The notes under the pieces are model-generated. The model was not told the DNA's origin and ran no database searches. It saw only the letters and a list, made by a program, of their open reading frames with translations. Of a stretch of DNA of 64,000 bases, positions 12,891 to 26,230 are shown in pieces. Each line of letters opens with the position of its first letter. Position 1 is the first letter of the stretch. A program made the translations under genes and the position numbers. Source of the DNA: Gossypium raimondii (Eukaryota; Streptophyta; Magnoliopsida; Malvales; Malvaceae); the NCBI RefSeq assembly GCF_025698545.1, contig NC_068575.1, forward strand, positions 59,777,980 to 59,841,979. Direction: 5' to 3'.

Positions 12891-13102
12891 CTGGGCGTTC
12901 GTGTGGCTAAAAAAGTAAAACAACCAGCCCAAAAGCACTTTTTGGCTGAAAAGCTAAAAAATTCTACTTTTTCATCTGCCTAAAATACTTCTAATAAGCT
13001 GGAAATTTGCTACCAAATGAAGGCGGTTCTTTATTGCTTTTCAAAGAAAAGTATTTTTCCAGGTAAAAGTTTATCTCAACAGCAATGAAGAACACAACCT
13101 AA

Positions 13103-14312
13103 AGCGACTCGTTGGTCCGATAAATTGACCAAAAGGATGTTTACGCGATGTCATTTGTGCTGGCATTGTTTGTCGTCTGTACATACTTTATGCAAACATG
13201 AGTTAAATTTTTTGTCAAAATCTGTTTAATTTGTTCATATTATTTTTAAATTTTTTTAAAAATATTTATATTGTTTTAATTTAATATTAAAAATATTATA
13301 TATTTAAATTTTTATACAGTTATCTTAACATTATTTTAATATTTACATTAATATAATATTATATATTTAGTATAGATTTTTTTGCATCGTAAATAAACTA
13401 ATATATATAAAAATAACATAATATAAATTATTATAAACTTAAAAACAGGATTGAGTTAAGCTCAAATATTGAATGTTCAAGTCTAAGTCCAACCCATATT
13501 TTAAATGGGTCTAATATTTTTATCCAATCTCTCTCAAATTTCAAATGAGTCTTCAAACTTGAACGAGTAATAATATGGGATATAAAAAATCACATGAGCA
13601 CTGCAAATTGACTTGACTACGGTTGTTAAACTTTTAATTTGATTTTTTTATTTTTGAAATATTTATATTTATATTTTTTTATTTTTGAATATTTAGACTT
13701 TTTTTATATAGTTAGTATATTATAAAAATAATTTTTAATAAATATATTTTTAACTTTTATATATTAAAAATTATATAATTATTTTGAAATTATTGGTTTT
13801 TGGTATGTATTTGAAATTATTGATGTAAATAAATACATGACATTATTTATGGTGGCTTTATACCACATGCCAGCTTTTAATTGATTAATATTTTTAACAA
13901 AGATAACAGTTAAGGGTGAGTAGGAAATATAATTTAAAAATCAAACAGAAAATCAAAATAATCGACCAACTGAATAAACGCGGTCAAACTGAGCATGTTT
14001 TTTTGTAATGATTGTTTTGTCACCGCTAGTACGAGGTCTGTGGTGCCGCTTTAGTTCAATTGATTATTGGCTACTTATTCGACGGCGCCCACGAGATTAT
14101 GATTCATTCGGGGCTCAGAGTTTCAATGGGCTGTAAGTAGGCTCGAGGGAAAGGCTTTGATTTCAGCGATAGAGAGAATTGTATAGGCAAGAAAGGAATA
14201 TGGGAGTTTACTTTTTAGGACATTCTATCAGTACGTAGGTTTTGCTCTCAGGATCAAGGACACGATCCCAATGAGATTGTCTGGTCTTAAAAGCATTGCC
14301 CAAGGAGATATA

Positions 14313-14343
<31 letters not shown>

Positions 14344-14998
14344 CTGTGTGTGTGAGAATTGGGACTGCATAATTCCATTATTTTCATAACTTCTTGTCAA
14401 ATTAATATTTTAGCTCTGGGATTCATTGGTTACATTTATTTGACTCTACCGAGCAGTATTGTTTTGTAGTTAATTTGGTATGAACTCCACGAGTCCTTTA
14501 GTTGAGTACCAATTGAGCCACTAGTGATAGAGCCTTAAGGAAAACTATGGGTGCTCAAAACTCTCAACATCTTCTCTAATGTCAGAGAGACATTCAAATC
14601 CTGGTCGTTAGATCCACAATGCAGACTAATAGAGAATCGGATATTGGTGGTGGTTCACTCAAAATGGCCTTCCACAGCAACCCATATCAAAACTCAGATT
14701 CAAGTTCAAAGCATACACTGTTTCCTTTTTAAGTTAAATCTGGTTTTGAGAAAGGGAAATCATGCACCCTTAAAGTCACCTTAAAAAAAGTTATTTCCTT
14801 TTACTTTTTTTGAATCTTTCACTTTAATTAACAAGCTGTGAACCATAGATATTCAATCCAAAAGCAGAAGGATTCTATTTCTGGAACAAAATGATTTACA
14901 TCTAATTAGGTGCAATGCAAATATGCATGGTTTTGTAGTGGGTGAGTCTCAACTTTACAATCTGGATTCTGCCACTAACTTCTTTCTCACTTGAAACA
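13103..14998. other. Intergenic, AT-rich, with a (TG)n microsatellite
   Basis: No gene recognised. A TG-dinucleotide run lies at about 14317-14342 and continues with one interruption to about 14355. The stretch at 13440-13560 has phrases (caaatattgaatgttcaag, ccaacccatattttaaatgg) resembling a decayed member of the hAT MITE families seen elsewhere in the window. The distal part leads into the 3' end of the first thaumatin-like gene. Confidence 0.5.
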
Positions 14999-16167
14999 CT
15001 ACAAGAAGAGAGAAAGGACAAGAAAAATAGTCACAGCAAAACCAAAATGGGTTGGGGAAAATGGTTGGATTCTGGGTGAGTCACCGGTTGCCAAATTTGC
15101 TAGCCATTGACTGGCCATTGCAGCTGCCTTCATTGGATCATGATCCAACCCTGATTCCACTGTTGTTCCAGCTTCCTTTAAAGATTTCAAACTGCATCCA
15201 AGTTAAATGCCACGTAAATATTTATATGCAACTATCAAATTTATATCACATCAAAAGCCCACCACCCCAAATGGTGACAAGCTAAGTTTATGTTATAGAA
15301 ATTTACCTTGGACCACTAGGACAGAAAGTGATGGTATAATCAGCCCCAGTGCAAGTGAAAGTGCTACTGGCATCATCAAAAGCATAGCTATAGGATCTGG
15401 GACAAGCTGACTTGAACATTTCTGAGTACATGGATGGTTTACAAGCAGCTGGACTGTTGTAGGCACCATTACAACAGTACTCTGGTTTCCCAAACGCATC
15501 GCAGGCGCTCTTACAGCCGCCACCGTCGATTCTCAGCTCAGACGGGCACTTTTTGTTCAAATTCGTCACGCAGCCGGTAGTGGCACACTCTCCTGAACCT
15601 CCATTTCCTTCCACAGTCAAAGGCAAATTGTAACCATTAACCAGGCTCACGTCATAGAAGTCCTGCGCCCCTGAACCGAGCGTAAACTCGGCCAAGGTGG
15701 CTGGTGGGGTGACCCCTGCTCCATTGCATTCAACTTGGCCAGAGCCGCAGTCACCTGTAGCGCATGATCCGTGACCAGAGTCGTCGAACTTGCAGCCTGT
15801 TCTGCCCCAGAAGCGTCCTGACCAGCCTGTAGGACCTTGGAAGGAACGAGAACTGCCTTTTTTGAGTTCAAAGCCTGTGCTTTCCAGATTTGGACTTCCT
15901 GGATTTGCTAGAATTCCAGGCCATACTGTGTGATCGCATCTATTGATGAATGTGAAAGTGGCAGCCGTAACACCTGGGAAGGAATCATAGGAAAACAGAG
16001 CAACACAGGATCAGATTGGTTTCCTTATCAAATAGATCAGAACTTTACGAAATGTGAACAATCCCATTTCTGGAAAAGCGTATATTCACATTACCTTCAA
16101 GAAACAGGACCAGAATGAAGCTCAAGAACGTGATAAAAGAATGGTGAGAACTGGAGAACCGAGCCAT
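14999..16167 (-). CDS. Thaumatin-like protein (PR-5 family), probably GPI-anchored
   Basis: Secreted PR-5-type defence or cell-wall protein. Three minus-strand exons (16167-16095, 15973-15307, 15191-14999) join in frame at GT-AG borders to give 310 aa. Residues 1 to about 28 are a signal peptide (ITFLSFILVLFLEG core). The mature protein starts near ATFTFINRCDHTVWPG. The family signature GHGSCATGDCGSGQVEC is at 91-107. FYDVSLVNGYNLPL follows. All 16 disulfide cysteines of the family can be counted, so the fold should be complete. The third exon adds about 64 residues after CPSGP and ends in the hydrophobic tail FGFAVTIFLVLSLFL, typical of a GPI-attachment signal, so plasma-membrane or wall anchoring is inferred. 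A TATA-like tract lies upstream near 16474-16484. A second, truncated TLP lies 12 kb away on the same strand. Confidence 0.95.
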
Positions 16168-19100
16168 AGGGAATCTATAGCAATGTCACTGGTGTTTTAA
16201 TTATTAAGTTTTGGTTTTTAATTGCTTTTCTAAAATGAATGGTGTGGCTCAAAACAATTTTTAAAAAAAAAGGAACTTGGTCTTGAGATTAAGCAAAGCT
16301 AATGTAGGAAGTGGTGTAATGCAATTGAAGGGTGGTCAAAGGAATTAGAAGAAGAAGCAAAAAACGAGCTACCATCCGTAAAAAGCAAACTCCAATGGTT
16401 TCCTCTTATCTGTTGAGTGATGGTAGTGGTAGTGGTGACGGTAAGGGATCTAATTATGTGCTCTTCATCTCCTATATATATAAAGGCAGCATGCTTGAAT
16501 AAAGTTAGGGTGTAACAAGAAACTCGTGTTTGCAAGCTATTCGGATTTAATAAAAAAAGTTAGAATTTGGTTTTAGACATTGTTGTGCAGAATGCAAGCA
16601 CAAATAATTAAGCTTGAAGCCAAATACGAAAATCAAGTTAATTTTTTACTAGATAAACAAGTAATTTTAAGTAGTTTGATTATTATCTCTAGTCAAACTT
16701 AAAATTTAAAAATAAAACTCGATACAATTTGATTTAAACTTCAGTCTCAATTTTGATAAGTTTAAACTTTATACAACTTTAGCTTGACTCAGCTAAAATA
16801 TGCTTTGGTAGTGGAGATGACATGCACAAATGAACACCTCATTCTTATTTCTTTTCTTCTTTGGCCCCTCATCCTATCATCTAGCTTTTTCTCATTTTGT
16901 TTCTTTAATTTTTTTCTTTTTTTTTTTCTTTTTACTTTAAAATGTTTGTAATGAGAGTGCAAATCCAGTTAACACCAACATGTTTTTCAATAAAGTTACC
17001 TAGCAATTTTAGGAAAAACATTTATTTTATATAAAAAAAAACCCACAATTGTCGCTATAGACTTTCTGCAACCCTAATGTCCACATTCAAAGTTATCATT
17101 TATAGCATCACCGAAGAAAATCACATAGAACCTAAAAGCTAATATATATCTAAGAGAAAAAGCTTGTTGAAAATGAAGCCATGGTTTTAGTTTTTTAGGG
17201 TAAGTTTGCTACATTACAAAACCATTTGGGTCCCTTGATGTCCACAGTTTGACCTTCTCTTGAACACTTTGGCTGTAGGTCCGTCTATTATTATAAAATA
17301 TGATTAAATTAATAATCGAAATAATATCAAAACCCCACCAAAATAAACTTAGGCAAAATTTATATATAATAGGATTTAAGTCAAAGATAAAATCTAAACG
17401 AAGGAAAAATAACGTGGAAATTGAAATCTTACAGTTTTCATACAAGATTCCAAAAGCTAGATTTGCTCCACGTCTCGTAGATGTCACACATTGAACTGAA
17501 CCATTGGTTAAGAGAAAAAAAGAAAAAAAGGCGGGGTCATTGGACTGTGCAGTGTCAGAGTCCAACAAGTCCACGTAGACCAAATCTTAGACTGGTACAA
17601 GTGTCCAAATACTATTGGAAGATCGTCGTGTTAAAGCACGTGGAGGTTTAGATAAGCTGCTGCAACTTCCGTCAAAGTTCGTTGGTTGTTTTCATTTTAA
17701 CACAGCTTTATAGAAAGGGGACCCTCAACTTTTATGAGGATTTGGATCTGCTTTGTTCAGCTTTTTAAGCTGACTAACCACTGTTACAGATAAGGTCCCT
17801 TTCCTCAATATGCCAGCCTAATAGTTTAGTGTCTCATAGTGGGAGTCCTATTCATAATCTTTATAATTTTCTAATGTTTCTCTTCAATCTCTCATTTTAA
17901 CGCACTCCAAGTTCCCTCATTTATGTTTAATGCGTCATCGATTCTAGTTTTATCTTGTTCGCCTTCTTTTAGCCATAATAAAAGCTCAAGGGAAGGGATT
18001 TATTGTTTCCTTTTTGGTATCTAAGTTGCTGTAAAAAGAGGGGCAAGGGTTAGAAAGTAGATTTTCCAAAAAAAAAAAAATTAGGGATTAGAATTAAATT
18101 GTATATTCTTACAATAGTAAAAATATAATTTTCATTTTAATAGTCTGTACCTTTATAATTTTTAAAATATTAAATTAATTTTTTATTATTTTTGGAGACT
18201 AAATTATAATGCAATTTTCCATTTTAGGTGACTGAGGCCCTTATCAGCCCTTTAACTCCGCCACTGTTTCTAAATGCATCAAAGGAAATTTTTAAAATTT
18301 TTAAGGTTTAATTATTTTTTAAAATTAGGGGTTTAATAAGACTTTTTAAAAATTTGAAGGGCTTAATTAAAATTTTAAAAGTTTAACTAACATTTTTAAA
18401 ATTTTGGGAGTCTAATTAAAATTTTGAAGAATTGTAAAGGACATAATTAAAATTTTCGAGGGGCATATTGGAATTCTGCCACTGCTTATCAACTTGGTTA
18501 GTAGGGATCAATTGAGTCGAAGATAACTTGATTTTCGATTTTTTTTTTTAATATTTTAGTTTGATATGAATACCAATGGTAGATATTAATACTCTTGAAC
18601 TTTGTTGTAAAAAAGCGAAGCTGATGTGCACTATAGGCCAAACTTGGGCAGTGAAAAAGGTTAGAAAGACAGGAGCTTTTCTATTAAAATTTTTGTCTTC
18701 CGCAAACGTTAGCAATCGCAATGAAGCACTTAACTATCAAGTGGGATGTCTAAACTAAAACTTTCCTATTTTAATTGGTTTGCTTGTTTATGTTTGCTTT
18801 TGCAAGTTGTGTGATTCAACCATGGCAGGATGGGCCTCATGTCTCGTCTGGAAACTGCACCTTGTAAGAACGAAACCATTGTAAAAATGTGTTGGTTTTT
18901 CTTAAAAATTAACAACCTTCATTACTGTTCATCATTAATAGCATGTATATATATGATGATAACTTGATAATACTTATCATTAAAAATTATTAAGGTGCGT
19001 ATCAAATATAATATTACAACTTACTGCCATCAACATCCAGGGGGGATCTCCATAGATGTGTGGTATGCCGTGTAGATAAGATTTTTTTTCTTTCGTCATC

Positions 19101-22100
19101 TTCCTTTTCCTTTTTTTTTTCTTTACTGGAATCCATCGTTCTTTAATAAAGTTTTAGTGTCATGTTTTATCACTATGATTATTTTTCTAGTAAAAAAACA
19201 TTCTTTCAGAAAAAAAAAGTTGCTCGGTTCTGTGTTTCTTTAGTTTTCCCCTTCTTCAACTTTCCATTTTTATATATACAAAAAGATTGTATAATATTTG
19301 TTATGATGAAAAGCATAAAAGTGGTTTTCACACGGATGTTATAAGTCGGGTGAAGGTCAAGTTTGTTTCACTAATCGTTTTTATACGAAATACTGATAAT
19401 TAATTAGTCAAAATCGCACCTCGTAAATATGATTCGAGGTATTTTGAGGCGTGATTAAAATATCAGTTTAATTCATTTGTATTGTAAATGCAATTGATTG
19501 ACTGATTGTTTAGCAAAGATTACAGAAACAATGTCTCAACCCCTGATTTTACTCTAAATATATTGCATGAAGATCTTACCCATTTATCTGTTCTTAGAAT
19601 AATTATTATGTCATTTTTTAAAAAAAAATTATTCAAATTTATGTGTATTTATAAATGATTTTTTTGAATGTATAGCTTCAAAGGTGATTAATAGAATGGG
19701 TTTAAATTGGTAAATAGTATTAGAATGACATACTTTAATCGATGTCTGCTTCAATCGTGACAGAAGAGGAATGAAACCCACAAAAGTGTGCTCTAACAAA
19801 CCGCCATAATATCTTTCTAAGATGGAGTAGACGAAGCATGCTTGTAAATGTTGTCACCGGAGCACAAGATGTTTCGGATCATACGCGGGACCTTTCATCA
19901 AAATGATGAAATTGTTACGCGGGAGTTTAAATCTTTTATTGCAAACATCTGGATAGGTAAACTCATGGGAAGAATTATTGAGGGAAAGCAATTTTTTTTA
20001 TAAAGGTAAGCGCATTCGGTCTTGGACGACATCACGATTATGATAAAAACTATTTGGTGTTTTTGTAGCTGTATGAAGAACCATGAAGCGTATTATCTAA
20101 TTCTTTAAACAAACCGGAATTTAACTCAAAAACATAATCTAATTCTTTTGTGCTATTTTCGACATTTTATCTAGTATAAAAAAGTTCATTTATATTATTT
20201 TTTTTCTAATTTTTCGATTGATAATTGTTGTTAATATTGGAAGACATGGGTTTGAGTGCACTGAAACGTATTATCTTTCTATTTATATTTATGATTTAGG
20301 AAGAAGCTATGGATAATTCTAAATATTATGTCTAAAAACTACATATAATCAAAACTTATAATAAAATTATTTTAAAAAAATTATTTTTAAGAAAAAAAAA
20401 AGAGTGCATGGGAATCAGCCATTCATTAATAAAAATTATGATTAGTGCAAATTCATGCACCAATAAAACCATTACCACTATCTAGTAAAGCAAACTCCCC
20501 CTCCCCCCGGCCACCCGCAAAAGAAAAAACACTATATAGTGCCTTTCCAGTTCATCACAAGCAACTTGCATATCATAAAAGTCTTAATATGTTTTTCTAA
20601 TATTTCCTTATAGTATTATAGATTTATTGTTTTTATAAAAATACAAATTATAATATAAATAAAGTAATGTATTTTATAAATGGAAAAATGGATTGGACCT
20701 AATACTTAATCAAATTTGACATTAACAAATAATCTAATCTTTAAATTACAAAATATACTAACAAATAGCAGGATTTAAAAAAAAAAAAGAATGAAAGGTC
20801 AAACAAACAATCAGCATTGTGGGAAATGGGAAAAGTTGTGCAATATAATATTGCCTTATCAGAAATTGATATGGGTTGAAAGCTGAAAGTGTTTCATCTT
20901 CTGCTTTTATTAAAAGAACAAAAATTCTTAATTTAACGCAGCTTGCTTTGCTTGATAATGTGTTTATCGTGTCTATTGCTCCACGGTTAGAAATAAATTC
21001 CTTGAGGATAAGATCACTAACTTTGTTTGAAAACAAATGGTTCATTATTGAACAAAATGAATGCACTGACTCACATGTCCATAAAGTTTAATGCCAACTG
21101 TGGTGGAAATGCCAGAATCCCCCATTACCGGAAATTAGAATGAACTATGCATGATGTACAGCTATCTACCCAAAAAAAGTGCGAGTACGTTGTGATGCCC
21201 TACCGCATATACAACATTTGTGAGCAACTATACTACTACTTAAGCTAATTCTTAGTATGTGAAAAACTTGTCTGTTTTATCAAATATCTAACAGGGCACT
21301 GTAAATCACATATTACTAATCTTAAATAATTAATCGACAAAATTCTTAAAAAGTTGGTCAACTTCAAATCCACTATACTTGAAAGATTTATATAATCGAA
21401 AATGCCACGTATGACATCTTTTAGCAGCCATTTGGCAAATTGATAGTGGAAAAAGCTAAGTGATCATACAGATTAGTTGAAATTTTAGAACCGGGATCAC
21501 AGTAAATAAGTGTTGTAGTCGTGGCCTAAAAAAGGATAGAAACTTGTAACAAGCCAATGGCAAGTTTTGTATCAAAGCTGAGGTGGAAATCAACTTATAA
21601 AACCCAACATCCATAGGTAGGTCAAAATGGTTTGTGAAATAAACTCTATTTTAATGACATCATCCATTTACAGCCATAGCAGTATATTTCAAACTTCTTT
21701 CCTTGTCTAAATGACTAAAAAGGTATTATCTATGACGAAACTGAAACTAAATTAGAAGATGGCTTTTTACACCTTCAAGTCAAACAATACAGCAGATAAA
21801 TACGTGTTTCTGAGGTTGACAGATTGAATGGCCCTTCTCAAGCTATTGCTTTGCCTACTTATGGCTGATTTAGGAATATTCGTAATTCGAAGCATCATTA
21901 TCAGTGACATTATAGAATCTAAATGGATTCTCAATCAATTCATTTATGAGATAAATTTCGGTATTTCACGATTACAATAATTGCTTATGTTATATAAAAT
22001 TGTCATTTTATTATTATATATAATTATTAAAAGATAAAAATGTTTTATGTTCAAATAAATTATTTTGAAGAATTGTGTTAATTATATTAAATATTAAAGT

Positions 22101-22786
22101 GGCACAGAACAAGACTAAATAACGATAGATGAATCTAACATCTATAATAATTGTAATGATTTTTTTTAGAAAGTGATAATAGATTTTAAAATTACACATA
22201 TATGGATAGATGTCGGAACAAAACACACCAGTTCTGTAATGTTGATGAATTTGATGTTGGTGTATAGGGTTCAAGACGTGTATCAATGTCACTTTCTTTA
22301 AGGTTTTATCCGCTATCACCTATAATATGGTGTGTGAAAGAGTTAACGACAAGTGAAACTCGAGAATACAACAAAGCCCAATGGCTGTCTACGTTTTGCA
22401 GTGACGGAAACAATCTACTGAGTATTGAGTGGAACATAACAAGGATATCAATTTCTATATAGAATTTCTGCAGTAATTCTTCATAAAACAATCTAATAAT
22501 ATAAAATATGATGGGAGATAAAAAAGAAACTTTTTTATATGTTTCTGGGTGTGTCCAACAAATGAAATTCTTCTCCTATTTATAGGAGGTCTCGTGTCTC
22601 TTCATAAGGACATAACTACCCAAACAGATAACCATATCTTTAATCATAAACATTATTATTCAATAGGTATCAGCTTGAATAATTATGACCCTTTTTTATT
22701 AATTAAGTGATATAACTTTTGGTGACAAGAGATATAAGTGTTCACTATGAATAGTGACAACTCTTGCTTAATTACCAAATAACATT
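16168..22786. other. Long gene-poor intergenic region
   Basis: About 6.6 kb of AT-rich DNA without a recognisable gene. Short frames (for example 17209-17583, 18576-18758, 20758-21091) lack domains, and frames on opposite strands overlap. 18076-18260 belongs to a dispersed AT-rich repeat described separately. The rest holds no structure I can support. Confidence 0.5.
18076..18260. repeat. Dispersed AT-rich repeat, copy 1
   Basis: Contains the phrase series aattaaattgtatattctta, caatagtaaaaatataattt, tcattttaatagtctgtacc and tttataatttttaaaatatt, then a block ending ccactgtttc. Related series recur near 37344, 45855, 46295 and 55745. I cannot say whether this is a MITE or part of the untranslated region of a larger element, because no shared ends are visible. 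Confidence 0.5.
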
Positions 22787-22791
22787 ATTTT

Positions 22792-25700
22792 TGTAACACC
22801 CCTGACCCGTATCCATCACCGAATTAGGGTTAAGAGGCATTACTAATCAAAACACAACTTCGAACAGACATTCAGTATAATTCAATAATTTTAACTGTTA
22901 CATATAAATAGCTAGGTCTAATATTAAACATGCAAAATTTTAAACTTCTCTTTTGACCATTTAAAACAAAACAAAAATATTACAATCCAGCTAAAGCATA
23001 AGAATATAAGCCATTTTCGTACGGCTATTAATTTCATATACATTATATCAAAGTACGACTTTCCAAAACATTTATCTAGCATGTACATGCCATAGTTAAA
23101 ATTTAAACAGTTTAATACCGAGATAGTAGATAGAGTGATGAACTTGTTGACGATCCCCGAGCTTGAAGCTTTAAGTCTATAAAACAAAAGGACACAAACA
23201 AACAAAGTAAGCTTTTATAGTTTAGTGAGTCTATAGCATGACAGAAATTATATAAATATATAATTATGTAATTTCCTGGTACACTTAATGAATTCATAAA
23301 TACTATATATGTTAACTATTACATATAGTCAAATGCATACTTAATTATCAACTCTTAAAACCGAATGTATATTCACTATAAATATGAATAGTCGAATGCT
23401 TATATACATATATGCTTAATGATATTAGCTCCAAATGTATATACACTTTGAACATGAATAGCCGAATGCATATATATACATATACTTAACAAATATTATA
23501 ACCAAATGTATATATGTATTTATCACCTGCATATATCCAAATGCATATATGTACTTAACATGTACATATAATCAAACCTATACAAAAATACCAATCACAT
23601 TTCAGTATCTGTGTATATATATATACAAATCATAAACTTTTAACTTAACTCATATATAATGCATATAACCAAATGCATTCTTATTCAACATTTACTTATA
23701 AACAAATGTTTATACGCATATACATTTATATATATCCCCAATTGCGTATATGGATACTCATCAATTTCATATGCCAAATGCATACATATATATATACCTT
23801 TCAACTACATATAACAGATGCATATATATACATTTATCAGCCACCTATGCTGAATATATGCACAACTTTTTCAAACACATGAATCTGAACATTCACATAA
23901 TTTAAACAAATTCACCGACGCTTAGCCTGCTAGGCTTAAAACCTGATTCAGTGCATCGGCAATTAGCCTGTTAGACGTAAAGTCCAAAATATTTCACCGG
24001 CATCAAGCCTGCTGGATATAAAGTCTAAAACATTTCACCGGCATCAAGCCTGCTAGACGTAAAGTCTGAAATATTTCACCGGCATCAAGCCTGCTAGACA
24101 TAAAGTCTGAATCATCTTACTTTCAAACTATATATGTATATAAAATCCATGCATAAAGATTCAGCTCAAAATTCATAGCTTATATTTTTAAAACACATGG
24201 ATTTATAAATCTTAATCTCCAAATCTAACTTGATAATTCAATAATTCAACCAAAACTTATTTATATATATAACCTCATACTTTAGATTCTACTACTAATA
24301 TCATAAGATTTAACTTCTAATAAACTATGTACCTTTAACATTCGAATACCACATATATACCTATATAATTTCAATACCATTTCAATACAAGATCTTATAC
24401 ATGTACATATATATATTTGAATCTAACAAATATATATACATATATATAATTCTATACTTATATTCAAACAAGAAGTTATACCTATGTACACATACATATT
24501 CAATTTAACCTATATATATAAGTATAATTTCATACTTATACTCAATATAAATATTTATTCATAAGTATACATGCTTATTCGATCCAACGTATACAAATAT
24601 TTTATACACATATATATATCTATTCGGACATCTTGTAAACATATATAACAAACAACATTAACTAAATTCAAATATTATTTACACATATACATACATATGT
24701 TGAATATATCACATACCTATGTAATTCCATACCTAAATTCAATACAACAAAATTTACATGTATATACATGTTTATTCAAATATAATTTATACATACATAT
24801 ATATATATTCATTCCTAAATTTATTACAAGGACATTTATATGTATATTTGCATATTCATAGTCATTCGAACCTAACATATATATGTACATAATTTCATAC
24901 TTTCAATTCGATTTATATACTTTTAATTTTAACTCAATAAAAATACAATTGATATACATACATATATACTGATTTAATAAAATTAAATAGCTAATAGACT
25001 TACCTCAGACAGTGTAAAATCAAAACTGGACGATTGGTCGAGGACTTTAGCTTTTCCCCGATCTAACTCCAATTTCTTTGGTTCTTGATCTAAATATATT
25101 CAAAATGAGCTAGTTTAAATATTATCACATTCAATTTAGTCCAAAAACACATAAATGGGCCCCTGACATTTACACTTTTTGTAATTTAGTCCCTATTACA
25201 TAAAACACAAAATACACAAAATTTGTCTACACTATACAAGGGTCGAATATCCCTAGTGCTCATACAAGTCCACATATTTCATTTATTTCACATTTTAGTC
25301 CCTCAAAAATTTAATTTCATAATTTAGCCCTAATTACTCAATTTCACCAAAAATTCAAAGACAAAACATGTTAATCTTTCACATATCTTTCATATTTCAT
25401 CATCAACTATCACAAAGCTCAAGCATTCATCAATGGCATATCACAAAATCAACACCAAATTCAAAAATTAAAGCATGGGTCTTGTAGTACACAAAACAAC
25501 GATCTAAAAAATGTAAAAATTATCAAAAACCGAACAAAGACTAACCTTAAATTAAGCTCAACAATAGTCGAATGTTTCAAGCTTCCAAACCTTGTTTTTC
25601 TTTTCTAAATTCGGTGAAGAAGAAGATAACTAGTCTAATTTTATGTATTTTTAATTAACATATAATGTAATATAAGGCTATTTACTTACCTTATTTACTA

Positions 25701-26025
25701 AATATAATATATATAAACATTAAGGTTAGTCTTGTCGATAACCATCCACTATCCATATAGTGGTTTAATTGTACTTTTAAACCTCCTAATTAAAAAGATA
25801 TTAACAAATAGATGCTTTTAAATTAAATCCCTAAGTTTTTATTTTACGCGATTAAGCCCTTTTTATCAAATTGAGCACTCAAATGATCAAATTTTCATAC
25901 GAAATTTTCACACACTATAATTCACATACTACAAATACTAATAATAATTTTAAAATATTTTTCTGACTCAGATTTATGGTCCCAAAATCACTTTATCCGA
26001 TTAGGGTCAAAATCGGACTGTTACA
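22792..26025. mobile_element. Solo-LTR-like element (3.2 kb) with 5-bp target duplication
   Basis: It starts TGTAACACCCC and ends CTGTTACA, that is 5'-TG...CA-3', and is flanked by identical ATTTT (22787-22791 and 26026-26030). These features define an LTR-retrotransposon insertion reduced to one LTR. The sequence is AT-rich with a central tandem array, and I see no gag or pol. The start and end phrases resemble a repeat I recall as abundant in cotton, probably Ty3/gypsy, but the superfamily is not proven by the sequence. The exact duplication suggests a fairly recent insertion. For a solo LTR, 3.2 kb is long. Confidence 0.65.
23913..24117. repeat. Tandem array, five units of 41 bp
   Basis: Units start with caccggcatcaagcctgcta and end with ctgaaatattt. 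Unit starts fall at about 23913, 23954, 23995, 24036 and 24077. The last three are nearly identical, the first two diverged. The array lies inside the 3.2-kb LTR-like element and is locally GC-richer than its surroundings. Confidence 0.9.
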
Positions 26026-26230
26026 ATTTTTAAGTCACTTGTAACTTTTCAGTTAAACTATTGGAACATTATAAATATTTTGAAAACTTTCCAACATTTC
26101 ATAATATTTGCTTCCACTCCATTCCTATCCACAATCAACAAGTTTGTTATCCTCAAACAATTTAGCAGATTTATACAAGCCAAATGAATAACAAAAGTTC
26201 GATTAATTTCAACTGTAGGTGGTGTTCCAT

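Larger units (their letters stand above)
9738..13099. mobile_element. PIF/Harbinger-like non-autonomous element carrying gene fragments (Pack-type)
   Basis: Left end GGGCCAGTTCTTCATTGCTT and the reverse complement of the right end, GGTTGTGTTCTTCATTGCTG, form an imperfect terminal inverted repeat of about 20 bp. The same trinucleotide TAA flanks both ends (9735-9737 and 13100-13102), the target duplication expected for PIF/Harbinger. There is no transposase. The 3.36-kb interior holds fragments of two unrelated host genes on opposite strands (PP2A B55 at 10768-11129, HHO-type MYB at 11531-11744), a purine-rich minisatellite and several short duplications. The right end is itself palindromic: 13022-13099 carries a second copy of the terminal motif in direct orientation, so nested insertion or end duplication is possible. 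A chance TAA match cannot be excluded. Confidence 0.6.

Noticed and set aside
12622-12938. Leucine/serine-rich minus-strand frames
   Set aside because: They arise from the purine-rich minisatellite (CTCTGCTCTCTG on the complement). The low-complexity translation does not support a protein.
20758-21091. Opposed frames of about 100 and 71 codons
   Set aside because: Mutually overlapping, no domain, AT-rich.
23913-24117. Tandem array considered as a CRISPR-like repeat
   Set aside because: The units are contiguous without unique spacers, in a plant nuclear repeat element.
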